A DNA stretch of 64,000 nucleotides from Flavobacteriales bacterium (GTDB lineage: Bacteria; Bacteroidota; Bacteroidia; Flavobacteriales_D; Sanyastnellaceae). The translations under genes were made by a program, and so were the position numbers. Below the pieces are notes generated by a model. That model made no database searches. It was not told the DNA's origin and worked only from the letters and a program-made list of their open reading frames with translations. Below, in pieces: positions 8,708 through 20,200 of this stretch; position 1 is the first letter of the stretch, and each line of letters starts with the position of its first letter. The DNA is taken from contig CANIBZ010000009.1 in NCBI GenBank assembly GCA_947466425.1, forward strand, positions 1-64,000, written 5' to 3'.

Positions 8708-9733
8708 ATGTTAAAATGCACATTGAATAATGATGAGCTCGCAAAGGCAAAAGCAATTGTAGACGGTTCTCAGAAAATAGTTATTTCAACCCACATCTCA
8801 CCCGATGGTGATGCTATTGGTTCTTCATGCGCCATGGCTCAGATGTTAGTTAAAATGGGGAAGGAAGTGACAATTGTTCTTCCAGACCATGCTCCTGCTT
8901 ATCTGAGTTGGTTGAGTGGAAATGAGTACGTAGTTGTTTGCAAAGATCAAGGCGAAGAGACCGCTAAGCGAATAGAAGAAGCCGATGCGATATTCATATT
9001 AGATTACAATCATCTGGGAAGAATTGGTGAATCAGTAAAGAAATTGCTAGAAGCGCAAATGGGTGTGAAGCCATTTATTCTTATAGACCATCACGAGCAA
9101 CCCGCCACCTTTCCTGAAATCGTTTATTCAGATACGAGTATATGCAGCACATGTGAAATGGTATTTCATTTTGCAGGTGCAATGAATTGGTTAGAGCTTA
9201 TTGATGTTCCAACCGCTCAAGCTATTTACTGCGGAATTATGACCGACACCATGTCGTTCCGTTTTCCAAGTGTTAGTCCAGAAACGCACGAGATAGCAGC
9301 GTGGCTCATGCGCAAAGGTTTGAAGCCGCATGTGGTTCATGAAAATGTATTGGACTCTCAGCGAGTAGAACGCTTGCGTTTGATGGGGTATGCACTTTCA
9401 GAGTGCATGACTGTGCTTCCCGAATACAAGGCTGCGTACATTGCAATAACAAAAGAGAACATCGATCGCTTTCAACCACAATCAGGCGACACAGAAGGAT
9501 TAGTGAATATGGCATTAAGTGTTGAGGGCACAACCATTGCCGCCTTCTTCCGTGAAGACGAGGATTGCGTACGAATTAGCTTTCGAAGCAAAGGTACACG
9601 CGATGTAAATCATATGGCTCGCGCACACTTCAACGGTGGCGGACACAAGAATGCTGCGGGTGCGCGATTGCATGAGTCGCTTGAACACACCATAGGGAAG
9701 TTTTTAGAGTTACTACAAAAAGGAGAGATATAA
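8708..9733 (+). CDS. nrnA: DHH-family phosphoesterase (NrnA-like oligoribonuclease / pAp phosphatase)
   Basis: DHH phosphoesterases of this class degrade short oligoribonucleotides and dephosphorylate pAp. Seen: motif I HISPDGDAIGSS near residue 30, motif II LDYNHLGRIGE near 97, motif III DHHEQP near 124, and the DHHA1 substrate-binding motif GGGHKNAAGARL near 312. The length of 341 aa is normal, and two metal ions are expected at the DHH residues. The stop TAA shares a base with the start of gldI, so the two genes are translationally coupled. Confidence 0.88.
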   Translation: MLKCTLNNDELAKAKAIVDGSQKIVISTHISPDGDAIGSSCAMAQMLVKMGKEVTIVLPDHAPAYLSWLSGNEYVVVCKDQGEETAKRIEEADAIFILDYNHLGRIGESVKKLLEAQMGVKPFILIDHHEQPATFPEIVYSDTSICSTCEMVFHFAGAMNWLELIDVPTAQAIYCGIMTDTMSFRFPSVSPETHEIAAWLMRKGLKPHVVHENVLDSQRVERLRLMGYALSECMTVLPEYKAAYIAITKENIDRFQPQSGDTEGLVNMALSVEGTTIAAFFREDEDCVRISFRSKGTRDVNHMARAHFNGGGHKNAAGARLHESLEHTIGKFLELLQKGEI

Positions 9734-10257
9734 TGAAATTGATCTATTTGGTTTTGGCATTCATCACAATTCTCATGAGTTGCGATAGTTGCACTAACGA
9801 TAAAAAGGCTGTTCAGCAAATGACTCAGGCGCAGATAGATTCTATGCTCATTGCTCAGAATAGAAGTTTCCATTTGCAAGAAAAGGAACGGATACAAAAA
9901 TTTGTCTCTGAAAAGCAATGGCCAACAACCATCACCGGAACTGGAATTCATTATTGGATATACGAAAACGGTGCGGGCGAAACAGTAAAGTCTGAGCAGG
10001 TCGCGATGGTTGAATACGAAGTGTCGTTGCTAGATGGCACTGTTATATACAAAAGCCAACCCGGAGAAAATGTGCCTGTGAAAATTGGACACGACAATGT
10101 TGAAAGTGGCTTGCACGAAGCGATTCAGCTTTTGCGTAAAGGAGACCGAGCGAAATTTGTGCTGCCTTCTTATAGAGCTTATGGTTTAACAGGAGAGGGT
10201 AAAATTCCAATGAATGCGGCTGTGGTTTACGACATTCGTTTGGTTGAAATTCACTAA
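9733..10257 (+). CDS. gldI: GldI-like FKBP-type peptidyl-prolyl isomerase lipoprotein
   Basis: The start carries a lipobox near residue 17 (ILMSC). After a helical N-terminal part (QAQIDSMLIAQNRSFHLQ) comes an FKBP domain of about 100 residues: VAMVEYEVSLLDGTVIYKS, GLHEAIQLLRKGDRAKFVLP, AYGLTGEGKIPMNAAVVYDI. This matches GldI, a periplasm-facing lipoprotein isomerase required for gliding and believed to fold secretion or motility proteins. It overlaps the nrnA-like stop by 1 nt; AGGAG lies upstream within that gene but may be incidental. A plain lipoprotein FKBP without a gliding role is the alternative. Confidence 0.78.
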   Translation: MKLIYLVLAFITILMSCDSCTNDKKAVQQMTQAQIDSMLIAQNRSFHLQEKERIQKFVSEKQWPTTITGTGIHYWIYENGAGETVKSEQVAMVEYEVSLLDGTVIYKSQPGENVPVKIGHDNVESGLHEAIQLLRKGDRAKFVLPSYRAYGLTGEGKIPMNAAVVYDIRLVEIH

Positions 10258-11652
10258 CTAAATAATTCTTCTTAAAAGTTTAGCTAGCCATTCTTTGCGC
10301 GCATAGGGTGGGTGGACTAGTGAGGTTGAATTGAAAAATTGACTCACATGCACTTCGGATTTTAAGTGACAGAATTCAAGGAATCCATGATAGCCATGTG
10401 AGTAGCCCATTCCAGAGAAATTACTTCCTCCAAAGGGCATGCGCACATCGCTAAGGTGAAGGAACACATCGTTAATGGTTACTCCACCAGCCCAGGTATT
10501 TCGAGTGATAAACTTTCGTTCGTTTCTGTTGTGTGAAAAAACATAAAGTGCCAAGGGTTTGTCTTTGCTGCGAATGAAGTCGACCGCTTCTTCCATGGAT
10601 TCGTATTCGAAGATGGGAAGTATAGGTCCGAAAATTTCTTCCTGGTATACTTTCGTTTCTTTCGAAACATTTCCAACAACTGTTAAACCGAATAAACGTT
10701 CGTTAGGCTTGTGTTTTCCTTCGAAGAGAATGGCTCCGTCTGTATTTCGAACTTCTTCAACCATGCTAGTTAGTCGCGCATAGTGTTTTTCAGAAACGAT
10801 GCAAACGACTTCATCTGAATTTAATTCGCCATCTATGGTGTAATTTGAATGGTAGTATTTCTGAAGATGTTCAACAAACTCGGTTGTTTTTCCTTTCGGT
10901 AATAAAACGTAATCGGTGGCTATGCAGGTTTGCCCGGCATTGGTATATTTCCCCCAAAGAATTTTCTTCGCAGCATCTTTAAGGTCGTAATCTTTTCCAA
11001 TCACAACCGGAGATTTTCCACCAAGCTCTAGGGTAATGCTCGTTAGGTTTTTAGCAGCAGCAGCCATCACCAATTTTCCAACAGCTGGAGAACCGGTAAA
11101 GAAAATATGATTGAAGGGGAGCTCAGTTAGCTTCGATGCAACGGAGCCATCACCCAGCATGACAGACACTTCTTTCGGAAGGAAGGTGTCTTCAACAAAT
11201 GCCTTTAATGCTTGGCTAACAGTTGGGGTGTATTCAGAAGGTTTTATTATAGCGGTGTTCCCTGCTGCAAGACAAGAAATAAGTGGAGTGAGAGTTAATT
11301 GAACGGGATAGTTCCAAGGAGAGAGAATGAGACAGACACCTTTCGATTCAACGTGTATTTTATTGCGCGCAAATGGATTTGCGAAACTCATTCCAGGATA
11401 GCCAATAGCCATCCATTCGCGTAACTCTCTTCTAACCGCTTTTAATTCCGCGAAAATGAGAGAGAACTCCATTATGGAAGATTCGAAGGCGTGCTTGTTC
11501 AAGTCGGTTTTTAAAGCTTGCGTTAATGCAGCCTCGTGTTTATGCAATCCCTTTTCAAATCTGTTTAGCACTCCTACACGCTCGGAAAGTGTGCTGTTTT
11601 TATAAAGCAAAGCGTGCTTTTTTTGCAGCTCGAAAGTTTCCATATTCAACAT
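10258..11652 (-). CDS. Aldehyde dehydrogenase, class 3-like
   Basis: This NAD(P)-dependent enzyme oxidises aldehydes to acids. Seen: the substrate loop SPWNYP near residue 108, the cofactor-binding FFTGSPAVGKLVM near 183, the general base in LELGGKSP near 209, and the catalytic Cys in NAGQTCIA near 242. The length of 464 aa and the N-terminus without a long extension match the fatty/aromatic aldehyde dehydrogenase class. It is the last gene of a minus-strand run with comB and the zinc phospholipase-like gene (gaps of 9 and 10 nt). Met4 is an alternative start. Confidence 0.9.
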   Translation of the reverse strand: MLNMETFELQKKHALLYKNSTLSERVGVLNRFEKGLHKHEAALTQALKTDLNKHAFESSIMEFSLIFAELKAVRRELREWMAIGYPGMSFANPFARNKIHVESKGVCLILSPWNYPVQLTLTPLISCLAAGNTAIIKPSEYTPTVSQALKAFVEDTFLPKEVSVMLGDGSVASKLTELPFNHIFFTGSPAVGKLVMAAAAKNLTSITLELGGKSPVVIGKDYDLKDAAKKILWGKYTNAGQTCIATDYVLLPKGKTTEFVEHLQKYYHSNYTIDGELNSDEVVCIVSEKHYARLTSMVEEVRNTDGAILFEGKHKPNERLFGLTVVGNVSKETKVYQEEIFGPILPIFEYESMEEAVDFIRSKDKPLALYVFSHNRNERKFITRNTWAGGVTINDVFLHLSDVRMPFGGSNFSGMGYSHGYHGFLEFCHLKSEVHVSQFFNSTSLVHPPYARKEWLAKLLRRII

Positions 11653-11661
11653 AATTGTGTG

Positions 11662-12642
11662 CTATTCGTGTTCGCCAATTTTTTTCGTTTCGTGTTCTGT
11701 TGGTTCATCTGTGATTTCCTCTTCCTTCAAATACCAATCTTTTAAATTAGGCTGCCCCGCGTCTGCCCATGCACTTAACCAAAGACTTCCAAGAGAATAA
11801 ACAGCTGAACGCATTCTTCGTTCAATCTGTCCATTTAAAAGTTTGCTATAGGCCTCTGAGAATTCTCTCGAATACGTTCTCACTTCAATGTTGTTTCGCA
11901 GTTCAAATGAATATTTTTTGTCGGAAGGAAATTTTTCGGTTAATTGTAATTCAAACTTCAACACTGAATCTACTGCGGCGTAACTTTCTTTGAGTCGTTC
12001 CCAAATGAAATGCTGCGGGGCGGAAATGTATTCGGCTTGTCCAACAAAGAAATCGTATTGCGGAAATTGAATTTCAGGAACGCGACTTTCCCAAAAACCG
12101 TGAATGCCTTTTTGATTGGTCTTTTGTCCGTTGTAGTTGGAAGTGGAATGAAGAGGTACATGCACATCTCCAACGTAATGGCCTATTTCGGCTGATAGTC
12201 GAAGAACACGATTCACATCTTTTTCTTTGAAGGCAATCACCAATTTGGAATAAACGAGATACAAATTCCAAGGAACAATGCCATGTGCACGAAGGCTATC
12301 TTCTCCGTATTTTGTTACCGCATCGTTCCAACGCTCGGGTAAATTTTCAAAAGGAGAAGAGTTTGGTGAAGTCACATAACGATCAACATCTAGGAAGTGA
12401 CACTCGGCTTCCCCTTTCACACTGTATCTTCTTTTATCAGGATCTACACTGTGATCTATTAAATAGTTCATGTTGTACTTATAGAATCCGAAAAGTTCTG
12501 GGGGAAGAGTATAGATAGCGAGTTCGTTAATTTTCTTATGTCCGAAGAATCCCCAGTCTAAACAGATGGGTGGTTCAGGTTCAATAGAAAAAGCATGTAA
12601 AGGAATACAAAGCACCAATAAGATTAGGGTCTTTGTTTTCAT
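11662..12642 (-). CDS. Exported zinc phospholipase C / S1-P1 nuclease-fold protein
   Basis: A signal peptide covers residues 1-19. The mature N-terminus has the Trp and His that bind zinc in this fold (LDWGFFGHKKINELA), then HSVDPDKR, ECHFLDVDRY, and IGHYVGDVHVPLH near residue 152. These are the ordered zinc ligands of the phospholipase C / S1-P1 nuclease superfamily. I cannot decide between phosphodiesterase and nuclease activity, and many Bacteroidota members are uncharacterised. The protein is expected in the periplasm or outside the cell. It sits between comB and the aldehyde dehydrogenase. Confidence 0.72.
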   Translation of the reverse strand: MKTKTLILLVLCIPLHAFSIEPEPPICLDWGFFGHKKINELAIYTLPPELFGFYKYNMNYLIDHSVDPDKRRYSVKGEAECHFLDVDRYVTSPNSSPFENLPERWNDAVTKYGEDSLRAHGIVPWNLYLVYSKLVIAFKEKDVNRVLRLSAEIGHYVGDVHVPLHSTSNYNGQKTNQKGIHGFWESRVPEIQFPQYDFFVGQAEYISAPQHFIWERLKESYAAVDSVLKFELQLTEKFPSDKKYSFELRNNIEVRTYSREFSEAYSKLLNGQIERRMRSAVYSLGSLWLSAWADAGQPNLKDWYLKEEEITDEPTEHETKKIGEHE

Positions 12643-12652
12643 GTTGAAGGTA

Positions 12653-13396
12653 TTACGCGTTGTCTATTTCTAGTTTCACCAACCTTCCATCACGGAGAAT
12701 GGGAATGCATGGCACAGTATCTAACGTCAGACAATACTTCACATCTTTTTGAATTTTCAACTTCATCAAGCGCTTGCGATGCGAACTTGCGCGAAGGAAG
12801 CTGTAAAAATTATCGCGCGCTGAGCGGTATAAAAATTTAGCTGAGATGGTGCTGTCTTCGTTCGAAACGAATTTGCGAGTTTCTAAGAGAATGTCTGCAA
12901 TGGCTCCCGCGCAGATGGTATCTTCGAGATTCATTTTTTCTTTCCATCCTGAAGCGAGAATCAACACGTTTTTATTTTGAGCAATGAGCCAGTTGCTGAG
13001 GTAGGTGAGGTTGTTCAAACAACCAATCACAACGGTGCTTTTATCTTTGGCCACTTCTATGGCGTTTGTTCCATTTGTTGTGGTAAGGACAACTGTTTTT
13101 CCAACTAAATCTGGATTCATGAACGCGTAAGGAGAATTTCCAAAGTCGAAACCTTCCACCACTTGTCCGTCTCTTTCGGCGGCAGTGATGTATCCCTTCG
13201 ATTTATAATCAACCGCTTTTTCAACCGAATTAATGGGAATGATCTCTTTTATTCCGCAGTGAAGGCCTGTGGTAATGGCGCTTGTAGCGCGAAGCACATC
13301 AATAACAACCACAATGTCAAATCCATTGTCGTACAACGGGAAGTGACTTGGTGCGTAACAAACTTCAACAATCTTTCTTTCGCTTAGTGCTGGCAT
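12653..13396 (-). CDS. comB: 2-phosphosulfolactate phosphatase-like protein ComB
   Basis: ComB dephosphorylates 2-phosphosulfolactate to sulfolactate in coenzyme M and related sulfonate synthesis. Seen: VVIDVLRATSAI near residue 31 (the family signature), AAERDGQVVEGFDFGNSP near 72, VLTTTNGTNAI near 102, and GAIADIL near 163. At 247 aa it is family-typical. No other coenzyme M gene is in the window, so its pathway here is unknown; sulfonolipid precursor supply is a possibility in gliding Bacteroidota. It appears to be first in a three-gene minus-strand run. Confidence 0.85.
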   Translation of the reverse strand: MPALSERKIVEVCYAPSHFPLYDNGFDIVVVIDVLRATSAITTGLHCGIKEIIPINSVEKAVDYKSKGYITAAERDGQVVEGFDFGNSPYAFMNPDLVGKTVVLTTTNGTNAIEVAKDKSTVVIGCLNNLTYLSNWLIAQNKNVLILASGWKEKMNLEDTICAGAIADILLETRKFVSNEDSTISAKFLYRSARDNFYSFLRASSHRKRLMKLKIQKDVKYCLTLDTVPCIPILRDGRLVKLEIDNA

Positions 13397-13489
13397 AGGG
13401 TAGGTTCTAAAAAGCTAAAATTAACAAAAGAAAAGGAAAGCGGCGAATTTGTTTATGCCATAACTAACTTCGCAACCTAATTAGAACCC

Positions 13490-14440
13490 ATGCGTGTAAA
13501 CAAATTCATAAGTGAATCGGGACTTTGTAGCCGAAGAGAAGCCGACAAGTTTATTGAACGCGGTCTTGTTACAATTAATGGAAAGAAGATTGGACTAGGC
13601 GCCGAAGTTGGACCAAGGGATGTGGTGAAAGTGAACGGTCGCGGTCTAAATAGAGAAGAGAAGCAAGATTTGGTTTTGGCTTTCAACAAGCCTATGGGCG
13701 TTGTTTCTACTACAGATAAAGTAGAGAAGAACAACATCATAGATTACATAAGCTACAGCGAGCGGATTTTTCCGATTGGAAGATTAGACAAGGATTCCCA
13801 AGGACTTATTCTTTTGACAAATAATGGTGACTTGGTGAACAAAATTCTTCGCGCAGGAAACAAGAACGAAAAGGAATACATTGTAAGTGTGGATCGTCCG
13901 TTGTTCGCAGACTTCGCAGAGAAGATGAGTCAAGGTGTTCCTATACTTGGTGTTCAAACTAGAAGATGCAAAGTAGTTGTTGAAACTCCGTTTGTATTTC
14001 GAATTACACTTATACAAGGACTGAACAGACAGATTCGAAGAATGTGTGAGCACTTTGGATATACAGTCACGAAGTTAGAACGATGCCGTATCATGCACAT
14101 TGGCATACAAGGGCTTCAGGTCGGTGAATTCCGACCGCTGGAAGAAGATGAGATGAGACTGTTGAATAAGTATCTGGAAAAATCGAAATCGGAAGCGCCA
14201 GAAAAGAAAGCATCTAGCGAATCAGACAAGCCTAAACCGAAACCAAAACCAAGACCTAAGCCAAGACCAAGTGCTTCGGCCGCTTCACCTTCTTCGTCGA
14301 AACCAAGGTTTAAAGCGGGAAGTAAGTCTCACGCCAAACCTGGTGAACGAACCTTTCGAAACGGACCGAGCAAGGGAAGTAGCAGTCGCGGAAATTCAGG
14401 TAAGAGCAGCAGAGGTGGAGCGAAAAGAACGGGAAGATAG
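13490..14440 (+). CDS. rluF: RluF-type rRNA pseudouridine synthase with basic low-complexity tail
   Basis: Residues 1-55 form an S4 RNA-binding domain ([19 protein letters not shown]). The catalytic Asp lies in [11 protein letters not shown] near residue 101, and [15 protein letters not shown] near 180 is the RluF/RsuA-branch signature. Members modify U2604 or nearby uridines of 23S rRNA. From about residue 230 on there is an unusual tail of roughly 85 residues: a Pro-Lys/Pro-Arg alternation followed by Ser/Gly/Arg-rich sequence, highly basic and probably disordered. The start at 13490 fits the conserved N-terminus. Confidence 0.9.
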   Translation: MRVNKFISESGLCSRREADKFIERGLVTINGKKIGLGAEVGPRDVVKVNGRGLNREEKQDLVLAFNKPMGVVSTTDKVEKNNIIDYISYSERIFPIGRLDKDSQGLILLTNNGDLVNKILRAGNKNEKEYIVSVDRPLFADFAEKMSQGVPILGVQTRRCKVVVETPFVFRITLIQGLNRQIRRMCEHFGYTVTKLERCRIMHIGIQGLQVGEFRPLEEDEMRLLNKYLEKSKSEAPEKKASSESDKPKPKPKPRPKPRPSASAASPSSSKPRFKAGSKSHAKPGERTFRNGPSKGSSSRGNSGKSSRGGAKRTGR

Positions 14441-14441
14441 A

Positions 14442-15790
<1,349 letters not shown>

Positions 15791-15810
15791 ATTTTTTTCG
15801 AGATATTTTG

Positions 15811-15836
15811 AAAGGAGGACTTCGGTCCTCTTTTTT
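15811..15836 (+). terminator. Intrinsic terminator of eno
   Basis: GAGGAC (15815-15820), loop TTCG and GTCCTC (15825-15830) form a C(UUCG)G-capped stem extended by A-T and G-T pairs, followed by a run of six T. It sits 20 nt past the eno stop. Confidence 0.9.
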
Positions 15837-15864
15837 ATTTTGAACGAAATGAACAATTTGATGT

Positions 15865-15890
15865 GTGTTACTAAAGTGGTTTAGTAACAC
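15865..15890. repeat. Perfect 11-bp inverted repeat downstream of eno
   Basis: GTGTTACTAAA (15865-15875) and TTTAGTAACAC (15880-15890) pair perfectly across a 4-nt GTGG loop. No T tract follows. It lies between the enolase terminator and the glycosyltransferase and could be an operator or an RNA hairpin in the leader of the latter. Confidence 0.65.
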
Positions 15891-15958
15891 TACCCTGTTT
15901 GTATATCGCGGTTTCATTTTCGTAACATTTTTTGATTGCCTCAATATTTGTAAAGAAC

Positions 15959-16048
15959 ATGAAGCCGTCAAAACTCATATTAATTGGAATCCTATTTTCA
16001 GGTTCTACTTTTTTGTCATTTTTGAATTCTTTCGCTTTTTTATTTTAG
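15959..16048 (+). other. Small 29-codon hydrophobic ORF ahead of the glycosyltransferase
   Basis: ATG 15959 opens a frame starting MKPSKLILIGIL and rich in Phe and Leu, ending at TAG 16048, 5 nt before ATG 16054 of the glycosyltransferase. An AATATTTG box lies just upstream. It could be a small membrane peptide. It could also be the true N-terminus of the glycosyltransferase, separated by a one-base frame difference: the other frame over the same bases reads NWNPIFRFYFFVIFEFF and runs straight into the enzyme. Confidence 0.35.
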
Positions 16049-16053
16049 AGTTA

Positions 16054-17244
16054 ATGGTTTTGCTTTATTGGTTGGGTGCTAGGCGGGCTAGACGAGGTGC
16101 AATGGCTGAAGCCCATTTAGAATTAATGGCAAGAAGGCCTTTAGTTTCTGTCGTTATTCCGGGAAAAAATGAAGGGAAACATCTTTTTAAATTAGTAGAG
16201 TCACTTCGAAAGCAGACCTATACGAATTTACAAATTATTATTGTTGATGACGGAAGTGACGACGATACACCAATTATTGGGAGAAATTTAGAGAGACGTG
16301 GTTACATTGATTTGTTCTTAAGGAATGATGTCAGAGGAGGGAAAGCGTCCGCTGCAAATCTGGCCTTGCGCTATTCTCGTGGAGAGTTCATTGTTGCGCT
16401 AGATGCAGACTGCAATTATCTTCCCGATGCGATTGAAAAAGTGTTAATTCCATTTTATTACGATAAGGATATTGGGGGAGTGGGAGGAAATGTTCAAGTA
16501 TACAACTATAGCGAATCTGTTGCCACTGCTTTGCAGGCAATAGAGTACTACGATACAATTTCTGTAGGAAGAATTGTAAGCAGTGAGTTGGGGCTTTACC
16601 GTGTAATTAGCGGAGCTTTTGGAGCTTTTAGGAAGGATGCGATTGAGAAAGTCGGAGGATGGGATGTTGGGCCGGGGATGGATGGTGATATTTCCGTGAA
16701 GTTGAAGAAAATGGGATATAAAATAAAGTTTGAGCCGGCTGCGGTGTGCCGAACGAATGTCCCAAACACCTTTAAAAAATTAGCGAAACAACGTTTGCGT
16801 TGGGATAAATCGTTAATACGTTTTAGACTAAGAAAACACATAGATGTTTTCTTTCCTACTCGAGTGTTTATGTGGGTTAACTTTTTTTCATTCTTGGAAA
16901 ATGTTCTGTACAATGTTTTACTCAATTTTAAATGGTATTTCTATATCGGCGACATGCTAATGAATTTCATCTCGTATTTGCCATTTATTTTTGTCACAAA
17001 TATTATCATGTATGCTTTTTATAATATTATTAAATATTTAATCTTTGGGTTGTTCCGAATGAAGCGATTGGAAGCCATTATTTACTTGCTTCCATATTCG
17101 CCTTTAATGGTGTTTTACTCGGGGTATTTTCTTAGAATTGTCAGAACTCGAGCTTATGTGAATGAATTTTTGTTCAAGGCTTCATACAATGACAACTGGA
17201 ACCCTGCAAAGAGTTCTAGAGCAGCCAAAGCGCTCAAGATTTAA
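16054..17244 (+). CDS. Membrane glycosyltransferase family 2 (processive type)
   Basis: This enzyme is probably a polysaccharide synthase at the inner membrane. Seen in order from ATG 16054: VSVVIPGKNEG, IIIVDDGSDDDTP (nucleotide-sugar binding), ALDADCNY (DxD), GPGMDGDISVKLKK, and QRLRWDKS, the QxxRW motif of processive synthases, followed by about three membrane segments. The open frame continues upstream to 15865 and encodes a credible membrane helix (FYFFVIFEFFRFFILELMV), so the true start may be earlier or a frameshift may exist (see the small ORF at 15959). It ends 5 nt before the convergent 1487-aa gene. Confidence 0.85.
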   Translation: MVLLYWLGARRARRGAMAEAHLELMARRPLVSVVIPGKNEGKHLFKLVESLRKQTYTNLQIIIVDDGSDDDTPIIGRNLERRGYIDLFLRNDVRGGKASAANLALRYSRGEFIVALDADCNYLPDAIEKVLIPFYYDKDIGGVGGNVQVYNYSESVATALQAIEYYDTISVGRIVSSELGLYRVISGAFGAFRKDAIEKVGGWDVGPGMDGDISVKLKKMGYKIKFEPAAVCRTNVPNTFKKLAKQRLRWDKSLIRFRLRKHIDVFFPTRVFMWVNFFSFLENVLYNVLLNFKWYFYIGDMLMNFISYLPFIFVTNIIMYAFYNIIKYLIFGLFRMKRLEAIIYLLPYSPLMVFYSGYFLRIVRTRAYVNEFLFKASYNDNWNPAKSSRAAKALKI

Positions 17245-17249
17245 TAGCT

Positions 17250-20200
17250 CTATTGATTCAATTCTGGATAACGGCGTATCAGCGCATCTTTTTGCTTTTT
17301 CTGCGTGTTTACGGAATAAGAGAATCGTTTTTTGCCGTCTTCAAAACGTTTGTTCTCGTCCTTTACATTCTTTATTATTTCAGCGAAAACCTCATCAGAA
17401 GTGCTAATGGTCATAATGTTTAACTTGTATTCGAACAAGTACCACGTGGCACCGTCGATTTGTATGTAAAGTCTGAAAATATCAGCCGAGCGTTTTTTCT
17501 CTATTTCAATTAACCCTTTGGTGTATTTAAAAATTTGTTTTTTGCCCATAGAGGCAATTCCTATAGGACCAATTGTAGTGAAAGTCTCGAGTGTATCGTG
17601 CCAGATCCATTTCAAATCACCAAAATAGAAAAGTTGTTGCAACTCTTCAGGCAGTTTTTTTAATTCACCGTCCAAAGCCATGTCGGCAATAACTTTATCG
17701 GATTTTTCTTCGCCTAAAAATTCAATTAAGCTCTTTTCAAATTGAGTTTTGCTTAAATCAATTGGATCCAAGTTCGCATTTACTAGTTTTTCGGCTAAGT
17801 GCTTTTGTGCTCCGTCATCAAATGGGAAATTTAACAAGGTAGTACTTTGAGCATTTAGAAGGGAATCAGCGGTTTTAAACTGAACCGTGCCAACAGACTT
17901 CATGGACATCATACCTAGGTCTATATTGAAATCCATAATTCCATCGCCTGTTAGTTCGCAGCTTGTGGTGTTTAGACCTAAGAGTTGTCCTGGTAATTTT
18001 GGTTGCCGAATTTTTTCCTTTGACCCAATAAAATAAGTCTTTTTAGTTTTGTCGAAATACAAGTATCCGGTAGACTCAATCAAACCCCTGTCATTTTTAT
18101 ACGATTTGGCACTTAAAAAACCGGGGTAAATTTTCATCGGTTGTTCATCTTTGATAATAACGCCAACACCTAGTTTAGACATAGACATGTCTCTTAATGT
18201 GCTGTCAATGGGGATGTAAATTTCTAACGGATTTATTTCAGATTTGAATTTGTAGAACGTGCGTGAAATACTGTTACAGTTGTGTAAAACACGCACCCCT
18301 CCGTTGAATGTAAGATTCGGATTGCTTGCATGTAATTCGAATCTGCCATAGTATTCGAAGGCAGGGGATAAGAAAAATTGGTCTTTCTCTGCTATTTCAC
18401 CGTAAGCAATCGTTTGGTAAGCCGAGTCTAAACGGAAATTACTTATGTGTATTTTCTGTTCCTTTTTATTTTCGTCTTTGTATATCAAATCACCGCTTCC
18501 TTCATATCTTTTTCTCCCGTCAATTTTTAAGGTGGCATTGAAAATTTTATGGTGTTGTGTTACGAAGTTGCTGATGACTTGAGCGCGCTCAAGCTTGCGC
18601 ATGTTGGCCCATTTCTCAATCACTACATAATTGCTATCGGGCTGAACTTTAGAGTCGGCCACAATGATATATTCTATCTTACGACAAGTAAGTAGTGTGT
18701 TTTTTAAGTCATACTTTGCGAACGGGGAAAGAAAGTTTAAACTATCCTGATTGGGATCAATGGAGTAAAAGTTGCTGCGTTTTTTTTCAGCATCGGTATC
18801 TATGACTAAATCGCTTGATGCTTTTCTGTTTGAAGATAATTCCATTTCAGATTTATCCATGAACCAAGTGAATTGATCCATATAGCAGATGTAGAAATTC
18901 GAGGGGAATTCAATTTTTGTTTCACCGCTGTTGCTCTTAAACATTCCTTTTCTCGCATCGAAATCAACGTCAGCGTTTACGTTGTCAGTTTTAAATGCAA
19001 GTGCTACGTCATCAGCGTTTGACTTTAGTTGAAACTGCGCTGTATCCGCTAGTATTTTTCTATTCTTGAATTTGAAGTTTTTAGACGAGAGCTTCGCACC
19101 AACGAAATCAGCATCACCGCTAGCAGTCATGCCTGTTGGTTCTAATCTCATCAATCCTTTGAATAAAGCCTCTTTAGAGAAACACTCAATTGATATTTCT
19201 TTGGTCGTAACTTCTAATTTATCTTTCTTTGGAGTGAAAGACAATTCTATTTTGCTTGAAGTAGCGTCTGGAACATTGGCTTTCTTATTGCCTTCGTTAG
19301 TGAAAGTAGACGCAGTGCCAAATACTTCATTCGGAACATACGTAAAAGCATCTGAGGTTGATGTAGAGGTTAAATAGTCCAACTTTCCTTTTCCAATAAA
19401 TCCTGAATTGTTCAGTGTTAAATCGCCAACAGTAGTTGCTTTTCCATCATAAGTGGGGTAACCGGAATCACCAGTTTTGACACGAAATCCCAAACTGAAA
19501 TCATCCATCAAGACAAGAGGCTCTTTTATATCAGGGAAAATGCCACCGCTGACAAGTGTTCCTATGAATTTTAAGTTTTTATTTTTAAAGTTGTCCAAAG
19601 AGTCCAACGTGAAGGGATCTACCTCATAATAAAAATCATTTTTTTTGTAAGCCCCTTTTTGAATGCTGTATTTATCCCAAAAAACACTGGAACTTTTGGT
19701 GCAAGTGAGGATTGGATAAGAAGGGTAATCCTTGCTGTGATATCCACTTTTATTTGTGGGATGATCAACTTGCAGTGTTCCAGAGAGTCCGGTAAGAACG
19801 TTTTTAATTCTTATCTTAGGATAATTTCCGTAATTATCTGGGGTACCTTCTAAATCATCAACATAGATTATGCACGAGTCAACTTCGGTCATTTCAAATT
19901 TGAATTGGTCATAAATGAAGTTGTATTTAGCACCCATTAATTCGAAGTTTCCTGTATTTAACCTGCCGCTAAAGCTGAAGTCTCTGTCTTTGTGTAATAA
20001 AATTTCTCCGTCAGTCGGGTATAAAAACACTTTCTGTGAATCACTTAAAAGAACAGAATTTACGCCTTTGATTAAAATATCTCGATCTAAGAGACTGAGC
20101 CTTGCGTTTTCGGCACGGCCAACCTCAGATAAAAATTGAATTGCATCGTAGTCTGCTTTTCCTTTTATGTTTTGAACGTGCTTGAATAATTTGTCAAGAA

